The notes: generated by a model not told the origin, from the sequence alone. DNA of 64,000 nucleotides from Qipengyuania algicida (GCF_009828025.1 NZ_WTYA01000007.1:1-64000); one strand, 5' to 3'; positions 50,979-61,040 are shown, counted from the stretch's first letter. A program made the numbers and translations.

Positions 50979-50999
50979 CTTGCCGTTTTGCGCGGCAAG
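50979..50999 (+). terminator. Hairpin between recR and def
   Basis: A seven-pair stem, CTTGCCG with CGGCAAG, around a seven-base loop sits 12 bp after the recR stop. No T-run follows on the plus strand, so it is a weak terminator at best and may instead be part of the def leader. Confidence 0.35.
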
Positions 51000-51014
51000 C
51001 ACTAAATCGCCTCC

Positions 51015-51581
51015 ATGGCTATTCGTGAAATCCTGGAAGTGCCGGACCCCCGGCTCAAAGTCGTGTCCGAACCCGTGACTGCGTTCGATGACGAACTGAA
51101 GACGCTCGTCTCCGACATGTTCGAGACGATGTACGACGCACCCGGCATCGGCCTCGCCGCGATCCAGGTCGGCGTGCCCAAGCGCGTGCTGGTGATCGAC
51201 CTCCAGCCCGAAGATACCGAAGCCGAGGGTGAGGTCTGCAACCACAACGGCCACGAACACATGCATTATCCGGTGAAGAAGGAACCGCGGCTGTTCATCA
51301 ACCCGGTCATCCTCGACCCGGCAGAGGAGCTGGCGACCTATCAGGAAGGCTGCCTCTCGGTGCCCGATATCTACGCCGATGTGGATCGCCCGGCGACGTG
51401 CCGCGTGCGCTATCAGGACCTGGAAGGCGAAACCCATGAAGAGGATATGGAGGGGCTGATGGCCACCTGTATCCAGCACGAGATGGACCATCTCGAAGGG
51501 ATCTTGTTCATCGACCACCTCAGCCGTTTGAAGCGCAACATGGCGCTCAAGAAGCTGAAGAAACTGCGCGAAGCGGCCTGA
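51015..51581 (+). CDS. def: Peptide deformylase
   Basis: This 188-residue metalloenzyme removes the formyl group from new proteins. All three motifs are present: [16 protein letters not shown] with the metal-binding Cys, and HEMDHLEG with the two His ligands and catalytic Glu. An insertion around residues 75-92 ([19 protein letters not shown]) between motifs 1 and 2 is longer than in E. coli Def. It is downstream of recR. Confidence 0.94.
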   Translation: MAIREILEVPDPRLKVVSEPVTAFDDELKTLVSDMFETMYDAPGIGLAAIQVGVPKRVLVIDLQPEDTEAEGEVCNHNGHEHMHYPVKKEPRLFINPVILDPAEELATYQEGCLSVPDIYADVDRPATCRVRYQDLEGETHEEDMEGLMATCIQHEMDHLEGILFIDHLSRLKRNMALKKLKKLREAA

Positions 51582-51652
51582 TCCGTCGATAAGCTGTCTA
51601 TCGGCTTCGGTTGCCTCTGGCGTTCCCTCTCCGTTCCGGCTAGCGTCTGGTG

Positions 51653-53053
51653 ATGGACCCGACGCTGCTTACCCTTATCGCCCTTGTTCTTGGCCTCGCA
51701 TTCGGTGCGCTTGCGGGGTGGTTTGTAGGCTCGCGTCCCGTGGCTGCATGGAAAGCCCGCTTAGAAGAGCGTGAAAGCGAGGCGAAGGGGGCGAGCGAGA
51801 AGCTTGCCCGGATGGTGCCGGAACTCGCCACCATGAGCGAGCGCGCCGCGCGGGCCGATGGGCTGGCGGCCCAGCTTGACGCCTTGCGCGAGGAGAACTC
51901 CGCGTTCCGTGCCGAGCGCGCCGGGTTTGCCGAACAGAAGCGCCTGCTCGAAGAAAGCCGCGCCAATCTGCTCAAAGAATTCGAGAACACTGGGTCCAAG
52001 GTTCTTGGAATGGCACAGGAAAAATTCCTCGAACGCGCCGCCGAAAGGCTCGGCGTCTCCGAAAAGGCGAGCGAGGAGAAATTGAAGGCGCTGCTAGAAC
52101 CGGTCGGGGCGCGGCTCAAGGCTTACGAACAGCAGGTCGAAACGCTGGAGGCCAAGCGCGTGGACGCGTTCGGCCAGTTAACCGGGCTGATCGAGGCGAT
52201 GAAGGCAGGTCAGGACGAGGTCCGGCGCGAGGCGCAGCGGCTCGGCAATTCGCTGACCAACGCACCCAAGGCACGCGGGCGCTGGGGCGAGCGGGGGTTG
52301 CAGAACGTGCTCGAACAATGCGGCCTGTCCGAACACACCGATTTCGAGCTCGAACATTCGCTCCAGACCGAGGATGGACGGCTCAGACCCGATGCCATCG
52401 TCAAGGTTCCGGGCCAGAAGAAGCTGGTGATCGACGCCAAGGTTTCGCTCAACGCCTACCAAGCCGCGTTCGAGGCGGATAATGACGAGGAACGCATCCG
52501 TCACCTCGACCAGCACGCGCGTTCGATGCGCGGTCACGTCCAGACGCTTGGCTCCAAAAGTTATCAGAGCCAGTTCGATGACGCGCCCGATTACGTTGTG
52601 ATGTTCGTGCCGGGCGAACATTTCGTCGCCGCGGCGCTCGAACACGATCCCGAATTATGGGATTATGCATTCCAGAACAAGGTCTTGCTGGCCACACCGA
52701 CCAATCTGGTGGCGATCGCGCGGACCGTGGCGCAGGTGTGGCGGCAGGACACCATCGCACGCGAGGCGATCGAGATCGGCAAGGCGGGGTCAGAGCTCTA
52801 CGATCGCCTGCGTGTGGCATCCGAACATTTAAAGCGGGTAGGCGGCGGGCTTGAAACGGCGGTGAATAACTACAATAAGTTCGTCGGCAGTTTCGAACGC
52901 AATGTCCTGTCCTCCGGGCGACGGCTGGCGGAAAAGGGTATCGAGATCGGCAAACGCGAGATAGAGGACGTTCCACTGGTCGAATCCTCGCCTCGCTATA
53001 CCGCCGAGCCGGAACCTGCGAAGTTGCCTGAGGTTGAGGGCGAGAATGGATGA
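51653..53053 (+). CDS. rmuC: DNA recombination protein RmuC
   Basis: This 466-residue protein has an N-terminal membrane anchor (LLTLIALVLGLAFGALAGWF), a long coiled coil (about 35-190) and a restriction-endonuclease-like RmuC domain beginning near ARGRWGERGLQNVLEQCGL, with PDAIVKVPGQKKLVIDAKV. RmuC proteins limit DNA inversion and act on recombination intermediates. A GTG directly before the ATG is an alternative start. A lipoprotein gene follows 16 bp downstream and is probably co-transcribed. Confidence 0.88.
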   Translation: MDPTLLTLIALVLGLAFGALAGWFVGSRPVAAWKARLEERESEAKGASEKLARMVPELATMSERAARADGLAAQLDALREENSAFRAERAGFAEQKRLLEESRANLLKEFENTGSKVLGMAQEKFLERAAERLGVSEKASEEKLKALLEPVGARLKAYEQQVETLEAKRVDAFGQLTGLIEAMKAGQDEVRREAQRLGNSLTNAPKARGRWGERGLQNVLEQCGLSEHTDFELEHSLQTEDGRLRPDAIVKVPGQKKLVIDAKVSLNAYQAAFEADNDEERIRHLDQHARSMRGHVQTLGSKSYQSQFDDAPDYVVMFVPGEHFVAAALEHDPELWDYAFQNKVLLATPTNLVAIARTVAQVWRQDTIAREAIEIGKAGSELYDRLRVASEHLKRVGGGLETAVNNYNKFVGSFERNVLSSGRRLAEKGIEIGKREIEDVPLVESSPRYTAEPEPAKLPEVEGENG

Positions 53054-53069
53054 CCAAGGGGGAATTTTG

Positions 53070-53786
53070 ATGCGTGCCACTGTCCGATCTCTGGTTGCCC
53101 TTAGCGCGGTTCTGGCGCTGGCAGCTTGCGGATCGTCCCCGAAAGGCAAAGGCCCGGACGGCGCAGCGGCCACCGCCACCGGCCTGTTCCCCGAACAGCC
53201 CACGCCAAAGCCGCTGGGCCGATTCTCGCCGCGCAACGAATGTATTTCACTGCCCAACGCCAAAGCGTTTTTCCTTGCTTTCGAAAAGGCCGTGCAGAAG
53301 CGCGATGCGGATGCCTTGATTAACCTGACAGACCCGAATGTGAAACTCGATTTCGGCGGCGGCAAAGGCATCGGCACTTTCCGCGAGCGGCTGGCTGACA
53401 AAAATGGCGCGCTGTGGAACGCGTTCGACAAGCTGACGATTCTTGGCTGCGCCCACGCCCAAAACGGTGACATGGTGATGCCATGGTTCGCGGCGCAACC
53501 GATGGACGACATCGATACCAATACCGCGATGATCGTGGTTGACGCCGATGTCCCGCTGCTTCAGGCGCCGTCACCGACCGCGCCCAAACTGGCGAGCGTA
53601 AGCTGGGATGCGGTGACGCTGCTCGATGGCTTCGATCCGGACGCCGAATATCTCAAGGTCAAGACCGCATCGGGCAAGGAAGGCTATATCACAGCGGACA
53701 AGCTGCGCTCGCCTTTTGCCTACCGTTTGCGGATTGCCCCTTTCGGCGACAGCTGGCGGATCGTCAGCTTCGTAAAGGGCGACTGA
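53070..53786 (+). CDS. Lipoprotein with C-terminal SH3-like domain
   Basis: This 238-residue lipoprotein has lipobox LALAAC (Cys20). The middle region (about 70-150) resembles a SnoaL/NTF2-like fold in outline. The C-terminal part, AKL-type VDADVPLLQAPSP to GKEGYITADKL, looks like a bacterial SH3 domain, which often binds cell wall. AAGGGGGA lies six bases before ATG 53070. No specific function can be named. Confidence 0.7.
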   Translation: MRATVRSLVALSAVLALAACGSSPKGKGPDGAAATATGLFPEQPTPKPLGRFSPRNECISLPNAKAFFLAFEKAVQKRDADALINLTDPNVKLDFGGGKGIGTFRERLADKNGALWNAFDKLTILGCAHAQNGDMVMPWFAAQPMDDIDTNTAMIVVDADVPLLQAPSPTAPKLASVSWDAVTLLDGFDPDAEYLKVKTASGKEGYITADKLRSPFAYRLRIAPFGDSWRIVSFVKGD

Positions 53787-53798
53787 CGCCCGGCCGCG

Positions 53799-54605
53799 TC
53801 AGATTTCGAGGCTGGCGAGCACTTCGTAACCCAGCACTGCCGCGGCAACGGCGGCGTTGAGGCTGTCGGCGCGCCCGCGCATTGGCATGGTCACCCGCAG
53901 ATCGCAGGCGTTCTCATATTCCTCGGGCAGGCCGCGCGATTCATTGCCGACCATCACGAAGCATGGCGCCTGATAGGGCGCGCCGCGATAGGGCTGGGCA
54001 TCGCGCAGGCTCGCGGCGACGAGCTGGCCATCGCCCTTGCGCAGCCAGTTATGAAATTCCTCCCAGCGCGCCTGCACCAGCCGCTGGGTGAAGATCGCCC
54101 CCATGCTGGCGCGCACCGTTTCCACGCTGAAGGGATCGGCGCAGTCGTCGATCAGGATCAGCCCGCCCGCGCCAAGCGCATCGCCGGTGCGCAGCATCGT
54201 GCCGATATTGCCCGGATCGCGCAGTGCCTGAGCCACCAGCCAGATAGGCGCCGCATCGCGCTCGATGGTCTCCAGTGAGGTGTCGATTTCCGAGAAAACG
54301 CCAGCCACCGCCTGCGGATTGGACTTGCCGGTGATCTTGGCGAGGATGTCGGGCGTCGTTTCGACGATGGTGCCGCCTGCGTGATCGACCGCCTGCTCCA
54401 GCGCTTCCAGCAAAGGATGCGGATCGCGCGCGTCGGACAGCACCAAGGTTTCGGGAATATGTCCGGCGTCGAGCGCATCGGTCAGCAGCCGCAATCCTTC
54501 GGCGAGGAAACGGCGCTCGCGGCGGCGGTGCTTCTTGTCGCGCAAGGCCCGAATGGCCTTGACGGTGGGATTGGAAAAGCCGGTGATTTGGCGGCGGGAG
54601 GTCAT
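53799..54605 (-). CDS. SPOUT (TrmH/SpoU) RNA 2'-O-methyltransferase
   Basis: This 268-residue RNA methyltransferase has an N-terminal substrate-binding domain (RRFLAEGLRLLTDAL) and a C-terminal trefoil-knot domain with motif 1 (LRDPGNIGTMLRT), motif 2 (FVMVGNESRGLPEE) and motif 3 (MPMRGRADSLNAAVAAAVLGYE). It probably methylates rRNA or tRNA with S-adenosylmethionine. The exact target cannot be told from sequence; RlmB- or TsnR-like are both possible. Confidence 0.86.
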   Translation of the reverse strand: MTSRRQITGFSNPTVKAIRALRDKKHRRRERRFLAEGLRLLTDALDAGHIPETLVLSDARDPHPLLEALEQAVDHAGGTIVETTPDILAKITGKSNPQAVAGVFSEIDTSLETIERDAAPIWLVAQALRDPGNIGTMLRTGDALGAGGLILIDDCADPFSVETVRASMGAIFTQRLVQARWEEFHNWLRKGDGQLVAASLRDAQPYRGAPYQAPCFVMVGNESRGLPEEYENACDLRVTMPMRGRADSLNAAVAAAVLGYEVLASLEI

Positions 54606-54632
54606 GGATCTGTGCGGGCGTGGCGGCAGCGA

Positions 54633-54911
54633 TCAGGTCTCGCCGAAACCGTCCGCGACCATGGCGCACAGGTTTTCGAACACTTCGCATCCGTCTTCGC
54701 CCTGAACGATGACCTCGATCGAATCGCCCTTGGCCGCGCCAAGCATCATCAGGCCAAGGATCGATCCGCCGGCGGCTTCGACCCCATCCTTGGCGACCTT
54801 GACGGTGATCGAATCCGGCAATTCGCTCACCGCGTTGACGAACTTCGCGCTGGCCCGGGCATGCAGGCCGCGCTGGTTGACGACGGTGATCGTGCGGCGC
54901 TGCTCGCTCAA
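54633..54911 (-). CDS. ptsH: HPr phosphocarrier protein
   Basis: This 92-residue HPr-type phosphocarrier has His17 in GLHARAS as the site phosphorylated by enzyme I and Ser50 in GGSILGLMML as the site for HPr kinase. It overlaps the EIIA gene by four bases. No sugar-specific IIB or IIC gene is nearby, so this is the regulatory PTS typical of alphaproteobacteria. Confidence 0.92.
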   Translation of the reverse strand: MSEQRRTITVVNQRGLHARASAKFVNAVSELPDSITVKVAKDGVEAAGGSILGLMMLGAAKGDSIEVIVQGEDGCEVFENLCAMVADGFGET

Positions 54912-55336
54912 GAGCCGGTTTTCCGTGAAGCGGTGCCGTCCTGGCCGAGGAACTCCGAAGCGACGGTGATGTAATTGCGCCCGGCTTGCTGGGCGGCCTG
55001 AACGGCATCCACCACGTTCATCGCCTTGCGCGCACCGGCGAGGCGGATCAGCATCGGAAGGTTGATTCCCGCGATCACTTCGACGCGCCCGGTGTCGAGC
55101 AGCGAAATGGCGAGGTTGGACGGTGTGCCACCGAACAGGTCGGTCAGGATGATCGCGCCATCGCCGCTATCGACCTCGCGAATCGATTCGGCGATCTCGC
55201 GGCGACGCTGTTCCATGTCGTCGTTCGGGCCGATGCAGATGGTGGCGATTGCCTCCTGCTTGCCGACAACATGCTCCATCGCATCGATGAAATGCTCCGC
55301 CAGCTTCCCATGGGTAACAAGGATCATGCCAATCAT
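54908..55336 (-). CDS. PTS EIIA, mannose type (regulatory)
   Basis: This 142-residue EIIA-Man-like protein has phosphorylatable His9 in LVTHGKLAEHF and the LTDLFGGTPSNLA motif. In alphaproteobacteria such EIIA proteins accept phosphate from HPr and act as signals, because IIB/IIC partners are missing. It lies between rapZ and ptsH on the same strand. Confidence 0.9.
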   Translation of the reverse strand: MIGMILVTHGKLAEHFIDAMEHVVGKQEAIATICIGPNDDMEQRRREIAESIREVDSGDGAIILTDLFGGTPSNLAISLLDTGRVEVIAGINLPMLIRLAGARKAMNVVDAVQAAQQAGRNYITVASEFLGQDGTASRKTGS

Positions 55337-55411
55337 GCAGGGTGCAGTCCGGTAATTGTGCGGGTCATTGCGTGGAGGGGTGCGGGGACTAGGCGCTGGT
55401 CCATGGTCAAG

Positions 55412-56332
55412 TCAACTGCGCTTCGCCGAAACACCCTCGGTCGCGTCGGTGACGGGCGCATCGAGGTTGCGATGGATAAGGCTTGGCTCATAACCTGCGT
55501 CGTGCAAGGCGGCGGCCATGCGTTCGGCGGTAAAGACCGAGCGGTGGCGTCCGCCGGTGCAGCCGAAAGCGATGGTGAGATAGGCGCGTCCCTGATCGGC
55601 GTAGCGCGGTACCAGATCCAGCACGAGCTCGCGAATGCGGTTGAAACTGGACGAAAACCCGGGATCCTGCTCGATGAAGTCCCCCACTGGCGCGTCGCGA
55701 CCCGTCTGTTCGCGGAGGTCAGCTTGCCAATGCGGATTGGCAAGGAAGCGCATGTCGAACACGAGGTCGGCCAGCGGCGGCATACCGCGCGCGAAACCGA
55801 AACTGGTCACGGTTATGGCGAGGTCTTCCGGCGCGTCCTTGCCGAACATCTCGCGCATTGCGTGCTGGAGCTGGTTGGTCGAATATTCGGTCGTGTCGAT
55901 GATCGTGGGCGCCCTGGCGCGCAGGGGCTTGAGCAATTCGCGTTCGGCCTTGATCCCTTCGCGCACCGGGCGGCCCGCGGCGAGCGGATGGCGACGGCGC
56001 GTCTCGTTATAGCGACGTTCGATCTCGCGGCTCGACGCGTCGAGGAACAGCAGGTCGATCCTGAGGCCACTGGAAGGAAGCGCGCGTTCGACCAGCTCGA
56101 TAATTCGAGCCGGATCGAAGCCGCGGGTGCGCGCGTCGATGCCGATCGCCAGCCGCGTGTCGGGCGAGGCTTCCGTGCTGATCAGTGGACGAAGCAGGCG
56201 CAGCGGGAAATTGTCGATCGTTTCCCAGCCGAGATCCTCCAGCACTTCGAGCGCCGTGCTCTTGCCCGCACCGGACATCCCCGAAACGATCAGGATAACG
56301 GGGCCGCTAGCCGATTCGCTCGCCTGTTTCAT
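55412..56332 (-). CDS. rapZ: RapZ/YvcJ nucleotide-binding protein
   Basis: This 306-residue protein has a P-loop (SGMSGAGKSTA, residues 17-27) and the C-terminal RapZ domain with TIAFGCTGGRHRSV. In E. coli RapZ controls GlmS through small RNAs and RNase E; in other phyla it links nucleotide binding to envelope precursors. ATG 56332 starts at the typical MKQ; the open frame continues upstream into hprK. Its place between hprK and EIIA is conserved in alphaproteobacteria. Confidence 0.9.
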   Translation of the reverse strand: MKQASESASGPVILIVSGMSGAGKSTALEVLEDLGWETIDNFPLRLLRPLISTEASPDTRLAIGIDARTRGFDPARIIELVERALPSSGLRIDLLFLDASSREIERRYNETRRRHPLAAGRPVREGIKAERELLKPLRARAPTIIDTTEYSTNQLQHAMREMFGKDAPEDLAITVTSFGFARGMPPLADLVFDMRFLANPHWQADLREQTGRDAPVGDFIEQDPGFSSSFNRIRELVLDLVPRYADQGRAYLTIAFGCTGGRHRSVFTAERMAAALHDAGYEPSLIHRNLDAPVTDATEGVSAKRS

Positions 56333-56343
56333 AGCATTCCTCT

Positions 56344-56359
56344 GTGGCAGCACTGCCAC
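56344..56359. repeat. Palindrome between hprK and rapZ
   Basis: GTGGCAG-CA-CTGCCAC is a near-continuous palindrome in the 55-bp gap. It is more like a DNA-binding site than an RNA hairpin, because the loop would be only two bases. Confidence 0.3.
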
Positions 56360-56387
56360 GCGAGGGGAATGGGCGTCCGCAGCCCGA

Positions 56388-56834
56388 TCACACCATTGTC
56401 CCGGCAAGGGGCAGTCCGTACTTCGCCAGCGCGGATTCGGCACGCAGCGGCAGGTAGGGATCATCCCCACGCAGCGACAGTTGCGGCAGCACAATCCCTT
56501 CAAGCATCCGGTTGCGCGGGACCGGGAGAACGGTGTAGTTCATTTTTTGCTCCAGCCACAGTGACAGGCTCAGCTGGGCTGCAGCGCAGGGCATGTCGAA
56601 AATCCCGACGCCGCGCACATGCAGGCTGCCGGTGATGTTCGGCGGGGGCAAGGCCCACAGTGCATCGCCGCGCCGCTCCAGCGCGATCCCGTCGTCGCCG
56701 ACCAGCACCGCACCGCGGTCGATCAGGGCAAGGGCCAGTGACGATTTCCCACTGCCGACTTCCCCCTCGATCAGCAGTCCGTAGCCGCCGATCGCAACGC
56801 AGCTGGCGTTGGGGACCATTTCAAGATCGGTCAT
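56388..56834 (-). CDS. hprK: HPr kinase/phosphorylase (short alphaproteobacterial form)
   Basis: This 148-residue protein corresponds only to the C-terminal catalytic domain of HprK, as is usual in alphaproteobacteria. The P-loop is GEVGSGKSS (24-32) and the HVRGVGIFDM signature is at about residues 71-80. It phosphorylates HPr on serine. The gene overlaps chvG by four bases, which places sensor kinase and HPr kinase in one operon. Confidence 0.91.
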   Translation of the reverse strand: MTDLEMVPNASCVAIGGYGLLIEGEVGSGKSSLALALIDRGAVLVGDDGIALERRGDALWALPPPNITGSLHVRGVGIFDMPCAAAQLSLSLWLEQKMNYTVLPVPRNRMLEGIVLPQLSLRGDDPYLPLRAESALAKYGLPLAGTMV

Positions 56835-58408
56835 GTGCTTTTTCTCAACGTCGGCAATTCGAGTATCATGCAGGCTCCGGGATGGCCATCAGGTCGCGAG
56901 GTGGCGACCAGCGTGCCATCATGTGCTTCGGCAATCGAGCGCGCGATGGCGAGGCCGAGACCCGAATGGTTGCCGAAATCCTCGCCTTCAGGGCGCAGCG
57001 AGTGGAAGCGCTTGAACACGTCCTCGCGCAACTCTTCCGCAATGCCCGGCCCTTCGTCGAGCACGCTCAACGCGACCCTGCCGCCGCTGCGCGACAGGTC
57101 GAGTGTGATCGTGCCCCCCGGCGGCGAAAAGGAGACTGCGTTGTCGAGCAGATTTTCGATGACCCGTTCGAGACGCGCCGGCTCGCCGTTGACGAACATC
57201 GTTTCGTTGGCGGATTCGAATGCGAAGCGATGGCTTTCGGGCTCGGCGCGATGTTCGCGCGAGCCGACGATGTTGCGGGTCAGCGCGACCAGGTCGACCG
57301 GCTCGAAGGTCGCGCGCGAAAGTTCCGCGTCGATCCGGCTGGCGTCGGAAATCTCGGTTACCAGCCGATCGATCCGGCGCACGTCGTGGCGCGCGATATC
57401 AAGCAGTTGTGCGCGCAGCTCGGGATCGTCGACCGTGCCCAGCGATTCGGTGGCGCTGCGCAGCGAGGCGAGGGGGTTCTTGATCTCATGCGCGACATCG
57501 GCGGCAAAACTTTCCACCGCATCGATCCGGTGGCGCAGGGCGATGGTCATGTCGGACACCGCACGGGCGAGCAGGCCGATCTCGTCGCGGCGCTGGGGAA
57601 GGCGGGGAACCTGCACCTGACGGTCGCGCCCCTGTCGCACCCTCACTGCAGCCTGCACCAGTTCGCGCAGCGGCTGGACGATGGTGCGGGCAAGGAACAG
57701 CGAAAGCATGGTCGAGACGAGCAGCGAGACGAGCACCACTAGCGCGACGAGGCTGCGCGCGCGGCGCACGGCTTCGACGATGTCGATCGGGTTGCGGGTC
57801 AGCAGCAGGGTTTCGCCGTTGAGGCCAACCGGCGCGGCGGCGGTGATGATGTGGCTGCGGTCGGGCGCGTGCCGCAGCACGATCTGCGTCAGGCCTTCTT
57901 CGCGTGCGCGCACCAGTTCGGGCCATGCGGACACCTGATCGACTGCGGGTTCGTGATAGTCAGGCAGTTTGGGCGCGCCCACCAGCCAGTCGAACCAGCG
58001 GTCGAGCTCGCGGGCGAATTTCTGGGATTCGGGTTCGGTCTCGGGATCGATCAGGCTGAAGCTGGGCGGGGCGAGCTTGAAGCTGTCACCCATCAGCTTG
58101 CCGTTCGCATTATAGACCCTCAGCCGCAGCTTTTGCTCTTTGCCGAGCTGGATCAGCAGCGCATCCTGTCGGGCCGGGCTGGCGCCTGCGAGCGATTCGG
58201 CGATGATCTGCGCTTCAACCAGCGCCAGTTTGAACCGTTCGTCGAGCAACTGCTTGCGATAGAAATCGAGATAGATGACCCCGAAGCCGAGCAAGGCGAT
58301 TGGCAGGATATTGACGAACAGGATCCGCCGGGTGAGCGAAAAGCGACGGGACCAGGTGGTTTTCCCCTGCTTCGGGTCGCCACGCAGGGCATTGGCCATC
58401 TCAGCCAT
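56831..58408 (-). CDS. chvG: Sensor histidine kinase ChvG-like
   Basis: This membrane kinase of about 525 residues has a first helix at about 30-50 ([20 protein letters not shown]), a periplasmic sensor domain, a second helix at about 225-250, a HAMP domain, the H-box [19 protein letters not shown] and an ATPase domain ([33 protein letters not shown]). The ATG at 58408 overlaps the chvI stop by eight bases; ATG 58432 is possible. ChvG senses acid or envelope stress in related bacteria and feeds the paired regulator. Confidence 0.9.
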   Translation of the reverse strand: MAEMANALRGDPKQGKTTWSRRFSLTRRILFVNILPIALLGFGVIYLDFYRKQLLDERFKLALVEAQIIAESLAGASPARQDALLIQLGKEQKLRLRVYNANGKLMGDSFKLAPPSFSLIDPETEPESQKFARELDRWFDWLVGAPKLPDYHEPAVDQVSAWPELVRAREEGLTQIVLRHAPDRSHIITAAAPVGLNGETLLLTRNPIDIVEAVRRARSLVALVVLVSLLVSTMLSLFLARTIVQPLRELVQAAVRVRQGRDRQVQVPRLPQRRDEIGLLARAVSDMTIALRHRIDAVESFAADVAHEIKNPLASLRSATESLGTVDDPELRAQLLDIARHDVRRIDRLVTEISDASRIDAELSRATFEPVDLVALTRNIVGSREHRAEPESHRFAFESANETMFVNGEPARLERVIENLLDNAVSFSPPGGTITLDLSRSGGRVALSVLDEGPGIAEELREDVFKRFHSLRPEGEDFGNHSGLGLAIARSIAEAHDGTLVATSRPDGHPGACMILELPTLRKST

Positions 58409-59171
58409 CGTCGAAACTGTACCCTGCGCCATAGAGCGTGTTGATGGCCGAGAATTCCGGATCGGACGCGCGGAATTTTCGGCGCATCCGCTTGATGTGG
58501 CTGTCGACCGTGCGGTCATCGACAAAGACATCGTCAGGGTAGGCGGCGTCCATCAACTGGTTACGGCTCTTGATGACGCCGGGACGGCTGGCCAGCGCTT
58601 CCAGCAACAGGAATTCCGTCACTGTCAGGGAAACCGGCAGCCCGTCCCATGTCACCGCATGGCGCGCCGGGTCCATCACCAATCGTCCGCGGTCGAGCAT
58701 CGCGCCGTCGCCGGATTGCGCCATCGGCTCGGCATGGCCGCCAGGCTGCGCCTCTCCGCGACGCAGGATCGCACGGATGCGTGCCAGCAGCAGGCGCAGC
58801 GAAAACGGCTTGGCGATGTAATCGTCGGCACCCATCTCTAGTCCCGCTTCCTCGTCCGATTCATCGTCCTTGCTGGTGAGGAAAATCACCGGCAGGGCCG
58901 AGGTCTGGCGCAAGCGCCGCAGCAATTCCATCCCGTCCATGCGCGGCATCTTGATGTCGAACACTGCAAGGTCCGGCGGATTCTCGGCCAGCGCCTTCAG
59001 AGCCGCTTCGCCATCGGTATACACACGCGTGGCAAAGCCTTCCGACTGCAACGCGATCGATACGGTGGTAAGGATGTTGCGATCGTCGTCTACCAACGCG
59101 ATGACAGTGCTGTTGGCGGTGTCTGGTATTGCGTCGCCCGAGGCAGCGGATTGCGGATTGTTGCTCGTCAT
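58401..59171 (-). CDS. chvI: Two-component response regulator ChvI-like
   Basis: This 256-residue OmpR-type regulator has a receiver with Asp72 in [13 protein letters not shown] and a Lys switch in [10 protein letters not shown] winged-helix DNA-binding domain ([32 protein letters not shown]) follows. It is the first gene of the chvI-chvG-hprK-rapZ-EIIA-HPr run and diverges from pckA. The gene pair pckA/chvI is a conserved neighbour set in alphaproteobacteria. Confidence 0.91.
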   Translation of the reverse strand: MTSNNPQSAASGDAIPDTANSTVIALVDDDRNILTTVSIALQSEGFATRVYTDGEAALKALAENPPDLAVFDIKMPRMDGMELLRRLRQTSALPVIFLTSKDDESDEEAGLEMGADDYIAKPFSLRLLLARIRAILRRGEAQPGGHAEPMAQSGDGAMLDRGRLVMDPARHAVTWDGLPVSLTVTEFLLLEALASRPGVIKSRNQLMDAAYPDDVFVDDRTVDSHIKRMRRKFRASDPEFSAINTLYGAGYSFDDG

Positions 59172-59300
59172 TATGCCAATGTTCCTAGCCCTTTGCCGAT
59201 CGGCTTACAACGCGAAGGGTATATCCTCGGACGGATGTATCGTGTCGTAACGCACGAAGCACATTATGGCTCATCTCAGGACATTCTTCGCAGGCGCAAA

Positions 59301-59329
59301 TTGACCTGTCGGGTTCGTGGGACTATGGG
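59301..59329 (+). promoter_or_regulatory. Candidate promoter for pckA
   Basis: TTGACC, a 17-base spacer and TATGGG sit about 75 bp before the pckA start. If used, the transcript would begin near 59336, putting the 59341-59360 stem-loop at its very 5' end. Confidence 0.4.
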
Positions 59330-59340
59330 CGCGACAGGAA

Positions 59341-59360
59341 CTCTGCATACGAATGCAGAG
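59341..59360 (+). promoter_or_regulatory. 5' stem-loop in the pckA leader
   Basis: CTCTGCAT and ATGCAGAG form a perfect eight-pair stem with a four-base loop. A short T-run (TCGTTTTTG, 59371-59379) follows at a distance, so it could protect the 5' end of the mRNA or act as a weak attenuator. Confidence 0.5.
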
Positions 59361-59403
59361 CCCTCTGGCTTCGTTTTTGCGCCCGCCATTCAGGAGAATT
59401 CGC

Positions 59404-61008
59404 TTGTCGCCCTCGCTTTCCTTTTCTCTTGCCGATCAAGGTATTGCCACCAAGGCCGAGATTCGTGCCAATCTTTCGGCCGAAGTTTTGAGTGAAGAAG
59501 CGCTGGCCAATGGCGAAGGACGCCGCGCCAAGGACGGTCCACTGGTGGTGGAGACAGGCAAGCACACCGGTCGCAGCGCGAAGGACAAGTTCATCGTCCG
59601 CGACGCCGAAACCGAAAACACCGTCTGGTGGGATAACAACGCTTCGATGAGCCCGCAGCATTTTGCTGCACTCAAGGAAGATTTCATGGCCGCGGTGGCG
59701 GACAAGAACCTGCTCTATGTAGCGGACCTGTTCGGAGGCTCGCAGCCCGAATATCGGGTGAAAGTCCGGGTCATCAACGAATTCGCCTGGCACAACCAGT
59801 TCATTCGCACCCTGCTGGTGCGTCCGACCGACGCCGAACTTGACGGTTTTGTGCCGGAATACACGATCATCGACCTGCCGACATTCCAGGCCGATCCGGA
59901 ACGCCACGGCACCCGCAGCGAGACGGTGATCGCGGTCAATCTGTCGGAAAAGCTGATCCTGATCGGCGGCACGCGTTATGCCGGCGAAATGAAGAAGAGC
60001 GTTTTCGGCATCCTCAATTACCTGCTGCCGCCGCAAGGCGTTATGCCGATGCACTGTTCGGCGAACATCAGCCCGGATGGTAAGACGGCTGTGTTTTTCG
60101 GTCTGTCGGGCACCGGTAAGACGACGCTCAGCGCCGATGCCAGCCGGACACTGATCGGCGACGACGAGCATGGCTGGTCGGATACCGCCGTGTTCAATTT
60201 CGAAGGCGGCTGCTACGCCAAGATGATCCGCCTCTCGCCCGAGGCCGAGCCGGAGATCTACGCGACCACGAAAATGCGCAACACCGTGCTGGAAAACGTG
60301 GTGATGGATGCGGACGGCAATATCGACCTCGACGACGCGACACTCGCCGAGAATACGCGCGGCGCCTATCCGCTGTCGTCGATTCCCAATACCTCGGACG
60401 AGAACATGGGGCCGGTCCCCTCCAATGTCGTCATGCTAACCGCCGATGCCTTCGGCGTGTTGCCCCCGATCGCGCGGCTGACGCCCGACCAGGCAATGTA
60501 TCATTTCCTCTCGGGCTATACCGCCAAGGTCGCGGGAACCGAGATCGGCGTGACCGAACCGCAGGCGACTTTCAGCACCTGCTTCGGCGCACCGTTCATG
60601 CCGCGCCACCCCAGCGTTTACGGCAATCTCCTCAAGGAGCGGATCGCCAAGGGCGGGGTGCAGTGCTGGCTGCTCAACACCGGCTGGACCGGCGGCAAAT
60701 ATGGCGTTGGCTCGCGGATGCCGATTAAGGCGACCCGCGCGCTGCTCAATGCCGCTCTCGAGGGCAAGCTGGATGACGTCGCCTTCCGCAAGGATCCCAA
60801 TTTTGGGTTCGAGGTTCCCGTCAGCGTTCCCGCGCTGGCCGAAGCCGGGATCGACCAGACGATTCTCGACCCGCGCAGCACCTGGAGCGATCAGGACGAG
60901 TACGATGCGACCGCGCAAAAGCTGGTGCAATTGTTCGTCGACAATTTCGAACCCTTTGCTGCCCATGTCGATCAGGGCGTGCGCGACGCGGCTCCGCAGG
61001 CCGCCTGA
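59404..61008 (+). CDS. pckA: Phosphoenolpyruvate carboxykinase (ATP)
   Basis: This 534-residue gluconeogenic enzyme turns oxaloacetate and ATP into phosphoenolpyruvate. The P-loop [11 protein letters not shown], the metal-binding region GDDEHGWSD and the substrate motif [10 protein letters not shown] are all present. The start is a TTG: AGGAG lies seven bases upstream, no ATG fits, and the encoded [14 protein letters not shown] matches typical N-termini. It is read away from chvI and closed by a terminator. Confidence 0.93.
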   Translation: MSPSLSFSLADQGIATKAEIRANLSAEVLSEEALANGEGRRAKDGPLVVETGKHTGRSAKDKFIVRDAETENTVWWDNNASMSPQHFAALKEDFMAAVADKNLLYVADLFGGSQPEYRVKVRVINEFAWHNQFIRTLLVRPTDAELDGFVPEYTIIDLPTFQADPERHGTRSETVIAVNLSEKLILIGGTRYAGEMKKSVFGILNYLLPPQGVMPMHCSANISPDGKTAVFFGLSGTGKTTLSADASRTLIGDDEHGWSDTAVFNFEGGCYAKMIRLSPEAEPEIYATTKMRNTVLENVVMDADGNIDLDDATLAENTRGAYPLSSIPNTSDENMGPVPSNVVMLTADAFGVLPPIARLTPDQAMYHFLSGYTAKVAGTEIGVTEPQATFSTCFGAPFMPRHPSVYGNLLKERIAKGGVQCWLLNTGWTGGKYGVGSRMPIKATRALLNAALEGKLDDVAFRKDPNFGFEVPVSVPALAEAGIDQTILDPRSTWSDQDEYDATAQKLVQLFVDNFEPFAAHVDQGVRDAAPQAA

Positions 61009-61040
61009 CGCAACGCGACCAATTATCGGTTGGAGAGGAG

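Noticed and set aside
54986-56635. A 549-codon plus-strand open frame opposite EIIA and rapZ
   Set aside because: It spans several clear genes of the other strand, and its translation is low-complexity Arg/Ala/Gly sequence without domains.
59341-59380. Riboswitch before pckA
   Set aside because: Only one short stem-loop is present. The leader of about 70 bases is too short and lacks any known aptamer core.
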